From assembly GCA_027382625.1 (NCBI GenBank), contig JAJKFJ010022712.1, positions 1 through 64,000 of the forward strand: a DNA stretch of 64,000 nt, in the 5' to 3' direction. The notes under the pieces are model-generated. The model was given only the letters and a program-made list of their open reading frames with translations, ran no database searches and had not been told where the DNA came from. Both the position numbers and the translations under genes were made by a program. Positions 37,480 through 50,600 of the stretch are shown here, one piece after another. This stretch comes from Tetmemena sp. SeJ-2015. Taxonomy: Eukaryota; Ciliophora; Spirotrichea; Sporadotrichida; Oxytrichidae. Every line of letters starts with the position of its first letter. The first letter of the stretch is position 1.

Positions 37480-38690
37480 GGTGGCTAGTGAATGATAAAA
37501 TTTGCTTATGCTGCCACTACTACTCCTTTATCTTAATTTTGACAATTGTCATTAATTTGGAGATATGAGTGTTAATAATTTTTAGCTTACTAATTTCTTA
37601 TTCACTCAATCCATCGATAAATACTACAGATGAGATTTTTATTAAATTTGAAGATGAATTAATTGAAAAAACGAGGAGATACAACTTAGCGGAAATTGCT
37701 TAAAAATCTCCAACATGCAACTGGTTTGATTTTCAATCTAAAAATAATTATGAAATTCTCCTTTAATTATTTTAATTGCACTTTTCAAAAGGAGATATGA
37801 TGGGCTCAAGGCACCGATTTCAATATATGCTTTATGTTTATCTTGTGTAACTCAGATTTTAGCGCTCCAACACAAAGTTGCTAGGATATAAAGTTCCTAT
37901 AATTTTATGCTAAATCGAATGGTGTAATTATTTTGGAGACATTTCATCTGCACTAATTTATCAGCTATAAAGTTTTTGAATATATTTTATCAAAATAATA
38001 TCTTTAAACATGCATAAAAAATCCTATTCATCACATAAAATTCAAATTTTACTCAAATCTATTAAGTGAGGTATTCAAATTTAAATTTATTTTTTTAGAA
38101 ATTTATAAATAAAAGTTTTCTTTTATTATCGATGAGAAAAGCTTTAATAAGCGCGATATATGGATATTTATAATTTTATTTGGAATTATCTACAACCTTA
38201 GAAATTAATTTTTTAAAAATGAAAAAATAAAATTCTTGTGCTTCTGAATTTAAAAGAAAGGTTAGTTTAGTTATATCGCCTGATAAGAAAGTTCCATAAT
38301 GCGCATAGAGCTTAACCTTGATGTCACGAGCTCACTCGCAATTATGCCTTGGGACTGATTGAGGATAAACCCTATTTATTTATCTAACCTTCCAAACTGT
38401 GTTTCATTCAAAAATCTTTTACTATTAGATGTTTATCGGTCAAATTTACGACTATGAAGTAGCTGAGTCGGCAGAGTAATTTCTTACTAGTCTTGATGGC
38501 CTAACTCTTATATTTGTTCAGAAAAGGGCAGGGAGCTGCTCCCCTTAACAGTTTGCCCAGTATTTTTAACAATTTCTTGGTCTTTATGTAGCAATCTATA
38601 GAATATCTTGTAGTGTATTAAGTTGCAAGTGGCAGCAGCCAGCATTCCTCTTATGTCTTTAAAGTTGTGAACTTGTTTTACTAAATCATA
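37480..38690. other. Spacer between members B and C
   Basis: No gene supported apart from repeat copies. 37826-37965 is a partial reverse-oriented R1 copy (AAATCGAATGGTGTAATTA). The stretch ~38200-38270 contains CTTCTGAATTTAAAAG, also found upstream of member E near 55450, so a piece of the conserved 5' flank of the C/E pair appears here. Confidence 0.5.
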
Positions 38691-39061
38691 GATTAGTTTC
38701 ATCGATGACTTCCACCTCAAAATAGCATTATGACCATTATTCCTTTTCACTTAATTTCTAATTTAATTATAGCTGAGAATTTAATAAAAAGAGAATTAAA
38801 CTCATAATCAAATTAAAATGGAATAAATCAGTGTCATTTGAGGTGTGTCCCATTTAAATAATAATTAGGCCATTCGATTAAGCATAAAATTCTAAGATCT
38901 TTTTATCCTTATAACATTTGTCTGGGAGTGCTCAATAAAGAGTTATAAGCGGCACAATATTTAATGAAGAAGAAGGTGAAAATGATGAGGAATGCGTGCG
39001 ACATATCTCATTAAAGAGAGGTGTTGTGGGGATAATTAAAGAAGAAACTCATTTTATAAGA
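38690..39061 (+). repeat. Spacer repeat R1, tandem copy 4
   Basis: Direct repeat of 39215-39545: both contain CTCAAAATAGCATTAT, GCTGAGAATTTAATAAAAA, CCATTCGATT and TATCTCATTAAAGAGAGGTG at corresponding places. Confidence 0.7.
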
Positions 39062-39063
39062 AG

Positions 39064-39125
39064 GGTTTTAATTAAAATCGGTGATTTGTTAAAAAAATAA
39101 ATGGAGAGTTGCAACTTCGTGGCTG
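39064..39125 (-). repeat. Reversed R1 end lying between two direct copies
   Basis: AAATGGAGAGTTGCAACTTC at ~39100 is exactly reverse-complemented at ~39600, where it forms the end of R1 copy 5. It forms an inverted pair bracketing the second tandem copy. Confidence 0.65.
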
Positions 39126-39214
39126 TTAAATAAAAAACCCCCAACTGAGCTTTTTAGAGAACAAAAAAAATTTAAAATGATTTCTTCATATAAGACCTTA
39201 CTCACAGATTAGAG

Positions 39215-39660
39215 TCATCGATAACTTCCTCCTCAAAATAGCATTATTACCATAATTGCTGAGAATTTAATAAAAAAGAGAATTAAATTATATATTAATT
39301 TAAAATGGAATAAATATGTGGCAGTTGAAATGTGTCCAATTTAAATAATTATTACACCATTCGATTCAGCTTGAAATTCTAAGAACTTTTTATCCTTGCA
39401 ACTTTTGTGTGGAAGCGCTAAATACAGTGTTATAAGCGACACAAGTTATGATAATAATTAAATGGAGGAAGATATTGAATGTGAGCATTATATCTCATTA
39501 AAGAGAGGTGCTATGGGGATAATTAAAAAAGAAACTCATATTAATTTTTGATACTCTATCGAACAAGTTGCAGATCAGGTGTGAATCTGTAATTTCAACT
39601 GACACGAAGTTGCAACTCTCCATTTATTATTTTAACCAATCATATTTTAATTTAAATTCC
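39215..39660 (+). repeat. Spacer repeat R1, tandem copy 5 (most complete)
   Basis: Runs from the TCATCGATAACTTCC block through GCTGAGAATTTAATAAAAAA and ATTCGATTCAGC to CGAAGTTGCAACTCTCCATT and AACCAATCATATTTTAATTT. It ends ~120 bases before the start of member C. Confidence 0.7.
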
Positions 39661-39778
39661 TATATTAAGAGAAAGATAATTTCAGAGAGTTAAAATTAGA
39701 TAATTTGGTGGAGAAAGCCTTCAATAAGAAAAGTATTTTTAAATATCATAAGTTATATGCTTAAGAATTAATTATTAG

Positions 39779-42700
39779 ATGATGAATAGTAAAAGTTACA
39801 GGCATACCTTCGCCTCAAAATTCACACACTTTCTTGAAAGCAAGGTAAAAAAAGTTGATACGTTCGGATTTCCAGTCTCTCTCACCTACAAGCGAGAAGT
39901 CACTTACTAGTCTGCATTCGGAGGCGTAATGACTATACTCTCAACCCTTGCAGTCATCGCTTTCTTCGCATCTCAATTCAAAAACTTTCATGATAATCAA
40001 ATTTTTCGATTTTTAATTTGACAAGGCAATAAATAACAAACAGTTTACAATCAATAACACTAGCTATGTAGTTAATTAAATCAATTAATTTTCATTAAAT
40101 GTAAAAGACCTCTATCTAGATTAGAGGGATATAGTATTTATAATTAAATTCTTAAAATTTACCCTTGAGGACTTCGATTATGCAGTCGAGCTTGTCTACA
40201 GAGGAACCAATTTTATTAACAAAGAAATTTACTATAATTTGATTTGAAATTAATTGAATACTTCAGTAATAACCTCTAATCTCTAAACATACTTCTCCAT
40301 CTCTTTTATTTATTAAAATGTGTAAATCTAATTGTGTTTTAACTTATGCAAGTTATTAAGGCTATTTAAAAAAGACTTACAGTGAGGGAGAATATCCATT
40401 TGACCAGACTTTCAAATACGTCCCGATTTATTTTTAAGATGGATAGATGCTCCAACTCATAATATATAAACAAAATGTCTAAGAATTAAACTCCAGGTTT
40501 CCAAAAGAAACTAAAATTTTTTTAGAGGTTCATGGGCCTCTCGAGGGACAATCATTATATTATAATTATGGAATTAATATTTTTGACAATAACTCTAACT
40601 GGTGGTGTCCTTAGTATATAAACCTCACAGTTTAAGGTACTCTTTCTAGCTAGGTGAGAAAGTTCTTTTATATCTATGTGTCTTACTGTGATCCCAATCT
40701 CTTGAAGCTCAAAATTCTATTATAATATTTGTAAATATATAAATTTTTCCTCAACTTTCCGAACGAGACTTGTAAAAGCAAAGATGATTCGGATTTAATG
40801 TTGCTATTTTATTAAAAAATTAATTTAAATTTATTATGCCTCAAACTACTCTTCTCATTTCAGAAATGACCTCTTACTTTGAATATATAAAATTATTTAT
40901 TTTAAGAATCGGCTTCATTTGAAACACCAATTTTAATATATTATTATAATAAAGCGAACTATAACCTCCTCTTCAATATATTTCAGTAAAGACACCAAGA
41001 TGTTCTTCTATAAAATCCAAAAACAAATAGCTTACCTAAAAGACTCTTGGCTTTTAGCTGGTAAATCAAATAAAAAAGTACTTTAAAATATAAAATTTAT
41101 TTAAAAATATTGAATAGACAAAAATTTAACATTTTTTGTTTTTTGGAGTTTATGAATGATTAGAATCTCTCTTACACTACTTAAACTTATTAATTTATAA
41201 GTTGAAACTTTCGATTTTGATTATGCAGATACCCGCTCTAGGTTTGACCAGACACTCATCAATATTTACATATACCAAGATCATTTTGTAAAAAACCAAT
41301 TTCTTATAAAGCTATAAGATGAAATGATCTCAACTACAACCCGCACAAACTTCAATATCGTAGATGCTCTCTCAGTGAGTGGGGGCTTTTCTTCAATCAT
41401 CATGCTGGTTTTTGGATTTCTCACAAAGAGGATACAAAGGTCTCTCTAAACACATAGAATTCATAATTTTGAAGGGAATTTTTTTCTTTAAAAGGTTTAT
41501 TTCTTGACTATGCTGAAGAAGTTATTTATTTGCTTAGATGAAAGCGATGGAAGTCAAAACAACGAAACTCATATTATGATAAGATAGTGAAAATAAGCTG
41601 TCCATAATTATTTTCTTTTTTAAAAAAATATAGTCATTCTAATTTTGAAACTTTAACAGGCAAACTAAAAGTCTTCTAGGAAGGTGGCCTTGACGTCTGT
41701 CTCATATTCACTGAATTTTATACCTTTAATGCTTCCTCTATCTCAGATAACTTGCAGTGTTAGGTTCATAGGTTGCTTGATCTATACTCTCTAACTTTTT
41801 CAAAGGTTCTGAACCTTGTCTATCTTACAATGTTTGTTGCGAATCTATATTGCATCATCTTCACTTTCACAATAGTAAGTATTCCTCTGGTTTCATATCG
41901 AATTCAAGTATGATTGCAACTATAGACCAAAATGTCCCACTGCCACTGAACCGTTGGCCAGGTCATGTCTCTATGGGAATTAGTTTCCTTGACCGATGCT
42001 TCTCAATGTTTTCTCTTTCTAACAACTCTGTTGAAGTCTATGACATTTGCTCTGACTGGTTCAAGTTTATCATGATGTTCTCTGCTTGAGATCTCTGTGC
42101 ACCGCAATCCCAAATCCATTGCAACTCAATACACTCTCTTAACGATGGTCAGTGAGAATTAGCAGTAACTAGATACTTTGTTGCGGGCTCGTGCTGGAAT
42201 TTCTTTTAGTGTGATCTCATTTAGAGAAGGATGGCGATGTAATCATGATCGATAAGAACACCAGCAATATGAAGATGTTGTAAAGTTTTGTCCCTCGCTT
42301 CTTCAACACTGTCAGTTCGTTCGCGAACATCAAGACCTCTCTTTCCTTCTTTACCAAGGTATTCGTTAGGGAAGATCTTGTAAGCATTCTCTTCTTGTCT
42401 TCCGATCTTTCGCTTCGCATCAGCAAGGTGGAGGTAATTTTGAACACACTTCTCCAAAGTTACAACTCTCAAGCATGGAGTCTTGCTTTGAGCTAGCTGA
42501 AACTTTACTGACACCATACACTCAGGCTTCTGACCATGCACTAAGTCTTCTGATTCATGAACTCAATCTTCCTCTTCTTCTCCTCTTGCTTCCTCTTTAG
42601 TTGAACCTTTTATCGTGCTTGCCTCTTAGCTGGCACCATCTTGAAAGTTTCTTTATCCTCAATTACGAACTCAGCATGTGCTTCTTCTCCATGTGTTTTT

Positions 42701-45700
42701 GAGGAAAGCAGAGTGAGAGAATGTGCTCTCAAATTGAGCAAGGATAGCGACCGTCCACTTTCTAATTCTTCATATAGATCTTAGGTTTTATCTGAGTGGA
42801 CTTCCTTGATGTGCCCCTTGAGGCTCTGAGGATATTCGAAATGTCGTTGACATTACTCGCATCCAAAAAGTTTCTTCTCCTCAATTATCTCTGGGCAGCA
42901 ACAAGAGGAAGCATTCAGTGCGGATAGTTTAAACGCCACCCGACTTCTCAACTCTTGGCTTGACAACTTAAAGCACACCGATCTGCTCGAGCTCAAGTTC
43001 AGAGAGCTCTCTTGCACCTAAGTGCACACAGCATCTTGTTTGTTTGCTGTCCGAACAGTAGTTTAGCTTGTGTTTGCTAAGGTTTTACTGTCTCTTAGCT
43101 AGGTTGGTTGCATCTTAATCAAATTTTAAATTATGAAGAGCCCGTCAGTTGTTATTCTTCTCTTATTCCTACAATAACGCAATTGGAGTTTTATATACTT
43201 ATATTCGAACTTCTATGTTATCTTGCTTTTTTTAGCAAATCTTATTAATTAAGGTGTTGTAGGTGTGAACACAGTTTCGACAGTACATACAAATTTTGCG
43301 CTATCCCTCTCACATATGAGCAGCTATTCGTAAATATCTTTGAGGCTATTTTAATAAAATGTGCTTAGTGAAGTCTATAACAAGCTTCACTCAATTCATA
43401 GATTTGTACTTTGTATCATTTCAAGATATTTGCTTCTACTCCATCAGATGTGCGTTTGCCAAGAGTTTGAGGATAAATCAAATAATTGATGTGCACATCT
43501 TGAAAAGAATGTTACAAAGAACAGCTGCAAATCCTAACATTATTATAAGCAACTTAAATCCGAGATTATAGTACGTGCTGGCACTCTTTCATTTTTGCGA
43601 TGGAGTTGATGGTGATAATTAGCTTTTACTTCTGATAAGACGACCTCATATAGACTGTAGAGTCATAACGATAATGAGATAAGTAGGTTTTTTTAAAATA
43701 GAAATTTGTGTTTTACTCGTATGATTATAAGTATTAATAAAAAAATTAATTATGCACAACATATTCTCACTTTCTTATAATATTATGGAAGTTTTGAGTA
43801 GCGAAGTTTTCGGGCACTGATTATCCTTAACACCAACTTTAGATAAAAGTTAAAATCTAGCTTATTTATAATAATCATAATAGCTACGATAAAACCAGCT
43901 AAAAGATTAAGAATCAACGCAGGGTTGAAGGTAGCTGCTGCTTAATAATTACCAGTATTTAAAATACAGCAAGACTCTGAAAGAAAAATATACTTAAGAA
44001 TTTAAAACAGAATCGAATGAATTTTTCTTTGAAACGAGCCTTTTGCCTTTCCTTGAAATTTCAGGCTTTTTAATTAACATATCTTTAAATTTAATAGTGG
44101 AAACTAACAGCTTTAACTTCAGCAAAAGCAGCAATAATAAAAAACCCTTTTAGTATTAGTAATCTGAAAATATTGAGAATGATAAGGCCAATATCGAGGA
44201 AAAAAAGTAGGCAAGAAAAAATGCCAACAGAGATTTGGCTTTTTAGAGAGTTCATCAAAATCCTAAAAGAGAAAATTGAGCCCTTTTTACAATTTCAGAG
44301 TCATTCAAGATAGGAAAGACAAAAATTTAACTTTGAGAATTATAACATTCATAAGTAATCCACTCTCCAATAAATAAAAAATAAAGCTAATAAAAATAAA
44401 GAATAGTGAGGATAGAAAAGTAAGGTGACAGTTTTTACAAGGATCTTCTTATTTGTTAGTCTTACCATTAAAAATAATATAAGTATTTTTAATCTGTCAT
44501 ATATAATTTATATCACTACTTTAAGAGTTGATATTATGATTAAAATATTAAGAACCCTCAATCTCGCATTAAATTCTTTAGTATAGTAGATCAAATTCAG
44601 ATTGGAAAAATCGTCCAAAGTAAGGAAATACAAATATTTTTACATTTTTTTTTAAGATATTTAAAATCTGATGAGCTAAAGCCAAAAAAATAGGCATAAA
44701 GTTTAAAAAACGACAGAGTTGCCTTAAATTCATTGATTCAAATATATAGTGTGCTGTAATATTTTATTAGATTTCATTAAGAGCCAGAAAATAAAATAGA
44801 TAAAGTTATGCCATATTTATCTCGACCTCTTTAAATAAATCATATAAGCATAAAACTAAATTTACTTTAGCTCCCAGCTTTAATACCAAAGAAGAAAGAA
44901 GACATTATAAGATACCAGAGTGGAGAAGATTGAATATAAACCATTCATTTTTAATATTCAATTTTTTTTCCCAAAAAATTAAAAAATTATTCACCCGCCA
45001 AATTTTAAAATTTTTTGAATTAATTTTTAATATTTGAAAAAGTAATTAGTTAAGCAGATAATTTAATAGAGATTAGACAATGCTTTTGAACTTAATTTCT
45101 CGTTGACTCTTTCATTTTGAGAAAATCTCTTCGAGAATTAAATTTCCTTTTTCATAATCCTTATGTTTTAAGATTTGATGCCTTGTTGTTGCTCTAAGAA
45201 GTTACAAAGACAAGACATTTTAAATGATTTAAATTTTCAAAATTATTACAATTTATTTTAGACATATTAATTCAGAAGGGAGTGGAATAGTTATAGAAAG
45301 AATTTGACGTTATAAGATTCTTAAAGAAGGCTAGAATTTAAATTAATATATTTTAATTGCTGAAGCACTTGGCCACATGTCTCTCACGCCTTTTTAGAGA
45401 GATTTAATTCCTTACTTAAATAGCAATCTATTGACCTCTAAAGATTTTATTTATCAATTATAAGATATTAGATCATAAGCCAATAGCAATGACATCTACA
45501 TATCAAACAGGCCATAATTCATCTACGAGAAGTAGTGTGAGATACACCTCAGATCTCTTATAGGCCAAAGATATATTTTCTATATTTACTCTGAATTAAT
45601 TTATCGATAAAACTTTCAAGAAAGAGATAGAGGATATTTATCAAGTAAAATTTGAAGTAAGAAGTTTCTTTATTTCATATTGCTACCAAGAGTTTGAAGT

Positions 45701-45850
45701 CTTAGAAATTGATTAGACTTGTAAGAAATCTTGCTTTTCCTACTGAAGGTAGTGACCAGATAGAGATGCTCGCTTCTAGCTAAACTTAATATACCCGATA
45801 AAATTTACAGAAATAAAATAAGAAAATTTAAAATCTAAAGCACAGTCGTT
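39779..45850 (+). CDS. Family member C: two-TM membrane protein, germline copy with a TBE-type insertion in the tail
   Basis: ATG 39779. MDS1 39779-39978 carries FGFPVSLTYKREVTYQSAFG and a membrane segment ending FFASQF. Then come 40015-40080 (DKAINNKQFTINNTSYV), 40099-40140 (KDLYLDQRDIVF), 40157-~40215 (LEDFDYAVELVYRGT), 40256-40312, 40345-40465 (EGEYPFDQTFKYVPIYF), 40580-40712 (NWWCPQ ... VSYCDPNLLKL), 40750-40805 (NFPNETCKSKDD), 40988-41062, 41215-41285 and 41325-41450 (DALSVSGGFSSIIMLVFGFL, second membrane segment), with the tail beginning at 41500. The tail is interrupted at ~41590-43790 by a zinc-finger/kinase TBE copy and another coding trace, then resumes (LTPTLDKSQNLA, AFELNFSL, KEFDVIRFLKKARI, LTPFQRDLIPYLNSNLL, SLKSQKLIRLVRNLAFPTEG). 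The 3' end is uncertain. Confidence 0.75.
39979..40018. other. IES with AATT pointer (member C, site 1)
   Basis: AATT at 39975-39978 recurs at 40015-40018. Removing the insert plus one pointer joins TCTCAATTTGAC and reads SQFDKA without a break. Confidence 0.8.
40081..40103. other. IES with ATGTA pointer (member C, site 2)
   Basis: ATGTA at 40076-40080 and 40099-40103; excision of 23 bases gives AGCTATGTAAAAGAC, reading SYVKD. Confidence 0.8.
40141..40161. other. IES with ATTTA pointer (member C, site 3)
   Basis: ATTTA at 40136-40140 and 40157-40161; excision of 21 bases joins GTATTTACCCTTGAG, reading VFTLE. Confidence 0.8.
40713..40754. other. IES with CTCAA pointer (member C, site 4)
   Basis: CTCAA at 40708-40712 and 40750-40754; excision restores AAGCTCAACTTTCCG, reading KLNFP. 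Confidence 0.8.
41650..43141 (-). pseudogene. TBE-type zinc-finger/kinase ORF, second copy, decayed
   Basis: Aligns along its whole length with the copy at 6426-7821: the same C2H2 fingers, N-lobe segment and FDRDLNP-like catalytic region are recognisable on the minus strand. However, many one- and two-base insertions and deletions break the frame, and the position of the start ATG reads CTG (near 43067). Similarity runs from about ACAGGCAA at 41658 to AAATTATGAAGAG at 43141. At one site (42438-42441) it keeps the correct length where the first copy has a one-base insertion. It sits in the tail of member C and would be removed with that IES-like insert. Confidence 0.75.
43266..43700 (+). CDS. 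Unrecognised coding trace inside the insertion in member C
   Basis: Plus-strand frames with TAA/TAG as Gln: CAIPLTYEQLFVNIFEAILI (from ~43300), then from 43359 CLVKSITSFTQFIDLYFVSF through ILKRMLQRTAANPNIIIS to FHFCDGVDGDNQLLLL and IDCRVITIMR (~43680). One base separates the two frames near 43355, within an A-run. It is located 5' of, and divergent from, the decayed zinc-finger/kinase copy, the same arrangement as the 241-codon ORF beside the first copy, but I see no clear similarity between the two. Possibly a second transposon gene; family unknown. Confidence 0.4.
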
Positions 45851-45899
45851 GCAACTTCCTTGTTGGTAAAATTAATTTTACCTTTTATCTTAAAAGGTT

Positions 45900-46575
45900 T
45901 TATTTTTGAGTACGAGAAATAAGGAAAACTAAATTTTATGATTTCATTATTTAATAGAAGATTTCTAAACTATAATCGGAGCAAGGGCCAAAATATGATA
46001 AATCTAAGAAGAAAAGAAGAATAAGAAAGCATATTCAAAGCGAAAGCATAGTTAAAAAATATGATTCAAACTAGATAGACTAAAGAAAAGGATCTTTCAA
46101 TGATATGCACCTGATTTAAATTAAAAAATCATTTGTATATTTTATTTTTGGATTTCCAATAGAAATAGTATGCAGCCCATGAAGAATTTATAGTGAGAGA
46201 CACAAAAAATTAATTGCTTTTGATTCAGTAAATCAAAAATTTCTCATATTTTAATAAAGCTTTGAAATTTTATTTAATAATCAACCAAATATCTCTTTTA
46301 TAATTTTTTATTAATTTTCTCATTTCTCTTTAATTAATAAAAAGACAAACATATTTGATTCTTCTACTGTTTTTTTCAAATTATAAAATTTTTACTTCAG
46401 AAGCAAATAAATCAATTAACATATTTACTTCGCTAAAATATTTTTCAATTAATAGGAAAATAATTAGCTTGGTCAAACTAATCAAAATATTGCTAAAAAA
46501 AGGTAATCGTTTAATTTTAGATATTGAGTCACTTGAAAAGGGTTAATGAATTTCAAAAGGAAAATTTAAAATATT
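45900..46575. promoter_or_regulatory. Conserved 5' flank of member D
   Basis: About 570 bases upstream of D (46010-46578) align with the flank upstream of F (62290-62877), including ACTAGATAGA, TTAAAGAAAA, ATGATAT and a TTTATAGTGAGAGA word. The duplication therefore included the probable promoter. No individual regulatory element can be named. Confidence 0.4.
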
Positions 46576-46772
46576 TTGATGAAAGAATTATTAAAAAAGA
46601 GCTTAGTATCAAGGCTAGCATATATTGTGGAAAGAAAAGTGCGGAAAATTGATATGTTTGGATTTCCAGTCTCCCTCACCTACAAGCGAGAAGTATCCTA
46701 CTAGTCTGTATTCGGAGGCATCATGACCATATTTTCAACGCTCGCACACATAGCTTTCTTTGCAATCCAATT

Positions 46773-46808
46773 AAAATTGGCATTATGAAAATATAATTGT
46801 AATGAATT
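46773..46808. other. IES with AATT pointer (member D, site 1)
   Basis: AATT at 46769-46772 and 46805-46808; same site as in members C, E and F. Confidence 0.75.
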
Positions 46809-46860
46809 TGATAAGGCAATAAACCATACGCAGTTTACAATTAATAACACTAACTATGTT

Positions 46861-46888
46861 TTTATGAAAAATTTTATTTTTAAATGTT
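46861..46888. other. IES with ATGTT pointer (member D, site 2)
   Basis: ATGTT at 46856-46860 and 46884-46888; excision reads AACTATGTTAAGGAT (NYVKD). Confidence 0.75.
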
Positions 46889-46924
46889 AAGGATCTCTAC
46901 CGCGACGATTGAGATGTTGTATTT

Positions 46925-46941
46925 AAATATAAAAGTTATTT
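46925..46941. other. 17 bp IES with TATTT pointer (member D, site 3)
   Basis: TATTT at 46920-46924 and 46937-46941; excision reads GTATTTGGTCTTGAA (VFGLE). Confidence 0.75.
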
Positions 46942-47299
46942 GGTCTTGAAGACTTTGACTATGCAGTGTAACTTGTATACCGCGGCACCAATCAATTTAA
47001 TTAATCCAAGAATTACAATAAATTATTTAAGTTTGAATACAACTATAGATCAGAATTTAATGGATAACAAACGACAGAGAGAAAAAAAAGAGATTAATTA
47101 ATGCTCTTGCGCATTTAGTAATAATTATTTCCTCCTCGAATCCGATTAGATTTTAATTGGAATTTTTGAAATAGTATTTATCACCTATCCTAATTGATAT
47201 TATTCTGAATTCATAACTAACTCAGCTTTCAAATTATTCACATTATTAAATTAGAAAGTTAAAATTTATGACCTGCGAAGTTGCACTAAACTCGGTTTT

Positions 47300-47640
47300 T
47301 TTGAGTTCCAGCCATTAACTCAATGACAATTTCTACTTTGTGTTTACCCCTGAGGTGAGTTTAGTAATCCGTAGTAAGTGGAGTAGTGTCTCTAATAGAG
47401 GGGTGCGGGGATTGTTGCGGACCCCAAAGTCGTGCGATAACTGTACTACCTTCAAGCCTTAGCCTGTTGGCCCAAGATTAGTGACCTCCCGTGTGAAAAT
47501 GTTATGGGATCCTAACAAGGAGCGACGATTGCGTTATAAATACTTCAAAGGAACCTGTCTGGTTAGGTGTAAGAGTCAGCGGTAGCAATCGCACACGAGG
47601 CCTTTGAAGGTGTGCTGAGGCCTAATCACTGCTTAAGCGC
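47300..47640 (+). repeat. GC-rich dispersed repeat, copy 2
   Basis: Partner of 11555-11895 in opposite orientation, carrying GGCCCAAGATTAGTGAC near 47469. The region ~47280-47980 is absent from the corresponding stretch of member F (63480-63610), showing an insertion after the D/F duplication or a loss in F. GGGG..CCCC around 47403-47425 can form a short hairpin. No protein frame supported. Confidence 0.65.
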
Positions 47641-50600
47641 TACCAATTTTACTTTTAAAAATGATTTACCTAACAACAAGGAGTCATACTAGCCTAGTCA
47701 TTTGATAAGCATGTTGCATTTTTTTCCTTTTTCCATGTCTAAGTAACATCAGAATTCGAGTTTTTTCTCTCCCAGTTGAGGTGGGCCGGAAGATATAAGT
47801 GACTCAGAGTGAGAGCTTACAGGGAATCAGATATCAAATATCACAGTTATCCTCTCTCATCCCCAAATGAGAACGATGTGTATTAACTGAAAGTCATGGG
47901 CTGATACTTCTTTAATGCGCGCCAATTCACTTCTTATGATCGTGCTTAAATATACCCGAGTGGTTTACTCTTTAATTCTCATATTTTTAGCCAATTATCT
48001 TTTTCTATCAGCCAATTTGATTTTGATTTTTGTTTGATTATAAGTATTTACAATTATTTTGCCAATTAATTTCACTTTTGGTGATTATCTCTTCTTGATT
48101 GATATCTGAGACAATATTTATTGCGTAAATAATTAGAATTTATGAGGAAGTGGGATTAACCCTCGATGATAAAATTAATTCCTTAGTTGTTAAATATTGA
48201 TAATAAATTATTCTCCGGTCAATTCTCAAACTCTTCATTATAAAATTCTTAACCTCGATTCTCTTTAAATTCTGAGGTATATTACTTCGTAAAATCTGTA
48301 AACTTACTTCTCAATATCCTATGTCAACAAATATAAATGTAATTTATAATTTAAATCAACTACGAGTCATCTTTTAAGAAAGACCCTAAAGAGGGAGAAT
48401 TTCCTTATGACTAAAAGTCAACTTATGTTCCGATTTATTTTTAAAGATGGACAGATGCACTTTTTATTAAAATATTTTTAATGCACACCCTCTAGGTTTA
48501 AAATATATTTTTAGTTTATGGGAATTTCACAAGATAATATTGATGAATTATTTTTCTTACTTATCATTTATATCCTTCCATTATTTTTGAATACTTCAAA
48601 TTGGTGGTGTCCTCAGCATACTAATTTCACAGTGGCTGGCACTCTTTCAAGTTCGGTCAGGAAGTTTTTCATTATGTAGATCTCCTATTGCAACCCATAC
48701 CTCCTGAAGCTAATTAAAATGAATTGATACAAATATTAGCTAAATTTTTTGGTGACTGAGTTAACAAACCCTATCACATTTCAATTTTACATGTAAAAAA
48801 TCTGTATTTCGCTAAAATTGACATAAATTAGTTAAACATTTTTGAAATTTTTGGAATTGGTCATAAAATAGATTTTTTTAAATCGGTTTTTACTTTATAG
48901 CACAAAATTGGTCTTTACCCTAAAAAGAAAGTTGTTTTGCCATTTTTACTAAAAGTTAATTGAAACATTTTATTTTAGACAAACAGCCTTGATTATTCTA
49001 GTTAAAATTAAGTTCTCCTATTATATCTTAATGAATGAAGAGAAGCTTTAAGCTTTTATAATTGATAATTTACAGCTTTTATTATAATTCTAATATTTTT
49101 ATTCACATTAAACTGATAATCTTTAATTCGTCTAATACTTATTTAGTGAATTGATTATATATCTTTATTAAGGTAAGACTTGGAAAATAAAAACCCTGGA
49201 ATTTAATTGTTAAAATCTAACAAAGAAAGGAAAAATTAAGAGAGTGATTGTTTAATTATGCTAAAGTTATAGAAAAACGCGATCTAGCTGATCAAGTTTT
49301 GATTCTCACTCTTACATAATTTTTCCCAAATAAATTCATAATTAATTGATTTTGGACAAATTTAAAATCTTAAATTTTAAAGGCCTTTTAGAAGATTAAT
49401 TACATAAAAATCTCTTATCATTAGGCATATTGAGCCAACTTGGCTTTAACTTATAATTTAAAACAATGTTTTTATATAGAATAGGGTAAGATTTATTTCT
49501 TCCCCCACCCCTTATTTTCCGAATGATACCTGCAAGAGTAAGGAAGAAGCCGACTCTCTAATGTATTTAAAAATCTAATTATAATGCCATAAACGACGCT
49601 TCTTATTTCAAAATTATTAAATAAAAAAATCCACTTTAGAGTATTCTAATGTGCATAATGTCGGAATATAAATAAAAGAGAATTTCATCAGAAATTATTT
49701 TGCTATAATGGTAGACTTATTTTAAAGACTTTTTAAAATGATTATTTGTCTGTAATTTTTAAAGATAAGTGGTTATTGCGGTATGCAAGAATTCTAATGA
49801 ACTCATACTCAACAAAAAATGTTGAGTACCTACTGAAATCATATTTTGAGGAAAAGATGCGTGACAAAATGAAAAATAAAAAAAGTATAGCAGGTTAGTT
49901 GCCTATTTTTCGCATTATGTTCATTTAAATACATTATTTTGGAGCTTAAACTAGCCAACAAATATAATTTAGCTAAAGAGGAGTCTGAATAACAAAATCT
50001 ATTTTCTCTATCAACTTTATCATAATTTGTTTAATTTATTTTGTGGGGGCTAAATTGTTTTTTAATGGTATTTATTTTGGCAAAGACGAAGGTTAAATCA
50101 AATTATTCATAGAATGATTCTCCTTAGGGGTTCTTAATTCCTTAATAATACAGAGCTCTTTCTTATTGCCGAAATGACTTCGTATTTTGAATAATTTAAA
50201 TGCGTTGAATAAATTTAATGAAGCAGCTTCTTTTGTAGCTCCGATCAACATTTCAACAAATATTTATTTTAAATCAAATATACTATAAAATCTTGAACGC
50301 TTTACTTCAGTCAGGACACAAAGATGTTTTTCTATAAGATTAAAAAATAAATTGCATACCTCGAAGATTCCTGGCTCATCGCAGGTAAATTTAAAACGTA
50401 TTATTCATTTTTGTTCTCTTAATTGTTTTATAAAGTTTATGAATGAACAAAACTTAACTTATACAACTTTTCAAATTTAAAAATATCTAATTTATACTTT
50501 ATAATTTTCAATACGAATAAGGGGATACGCGTGCGAGATTCGACTCGTCTTTAATTAATATCTATATTTTCCAAGATGATATATTTATGCTTAATATATT

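Noticed and set aside
41850..42089. 79-residue plus-strand frame
   Set aside because: Antisense of the decayed zinc-finger/kinase copy.
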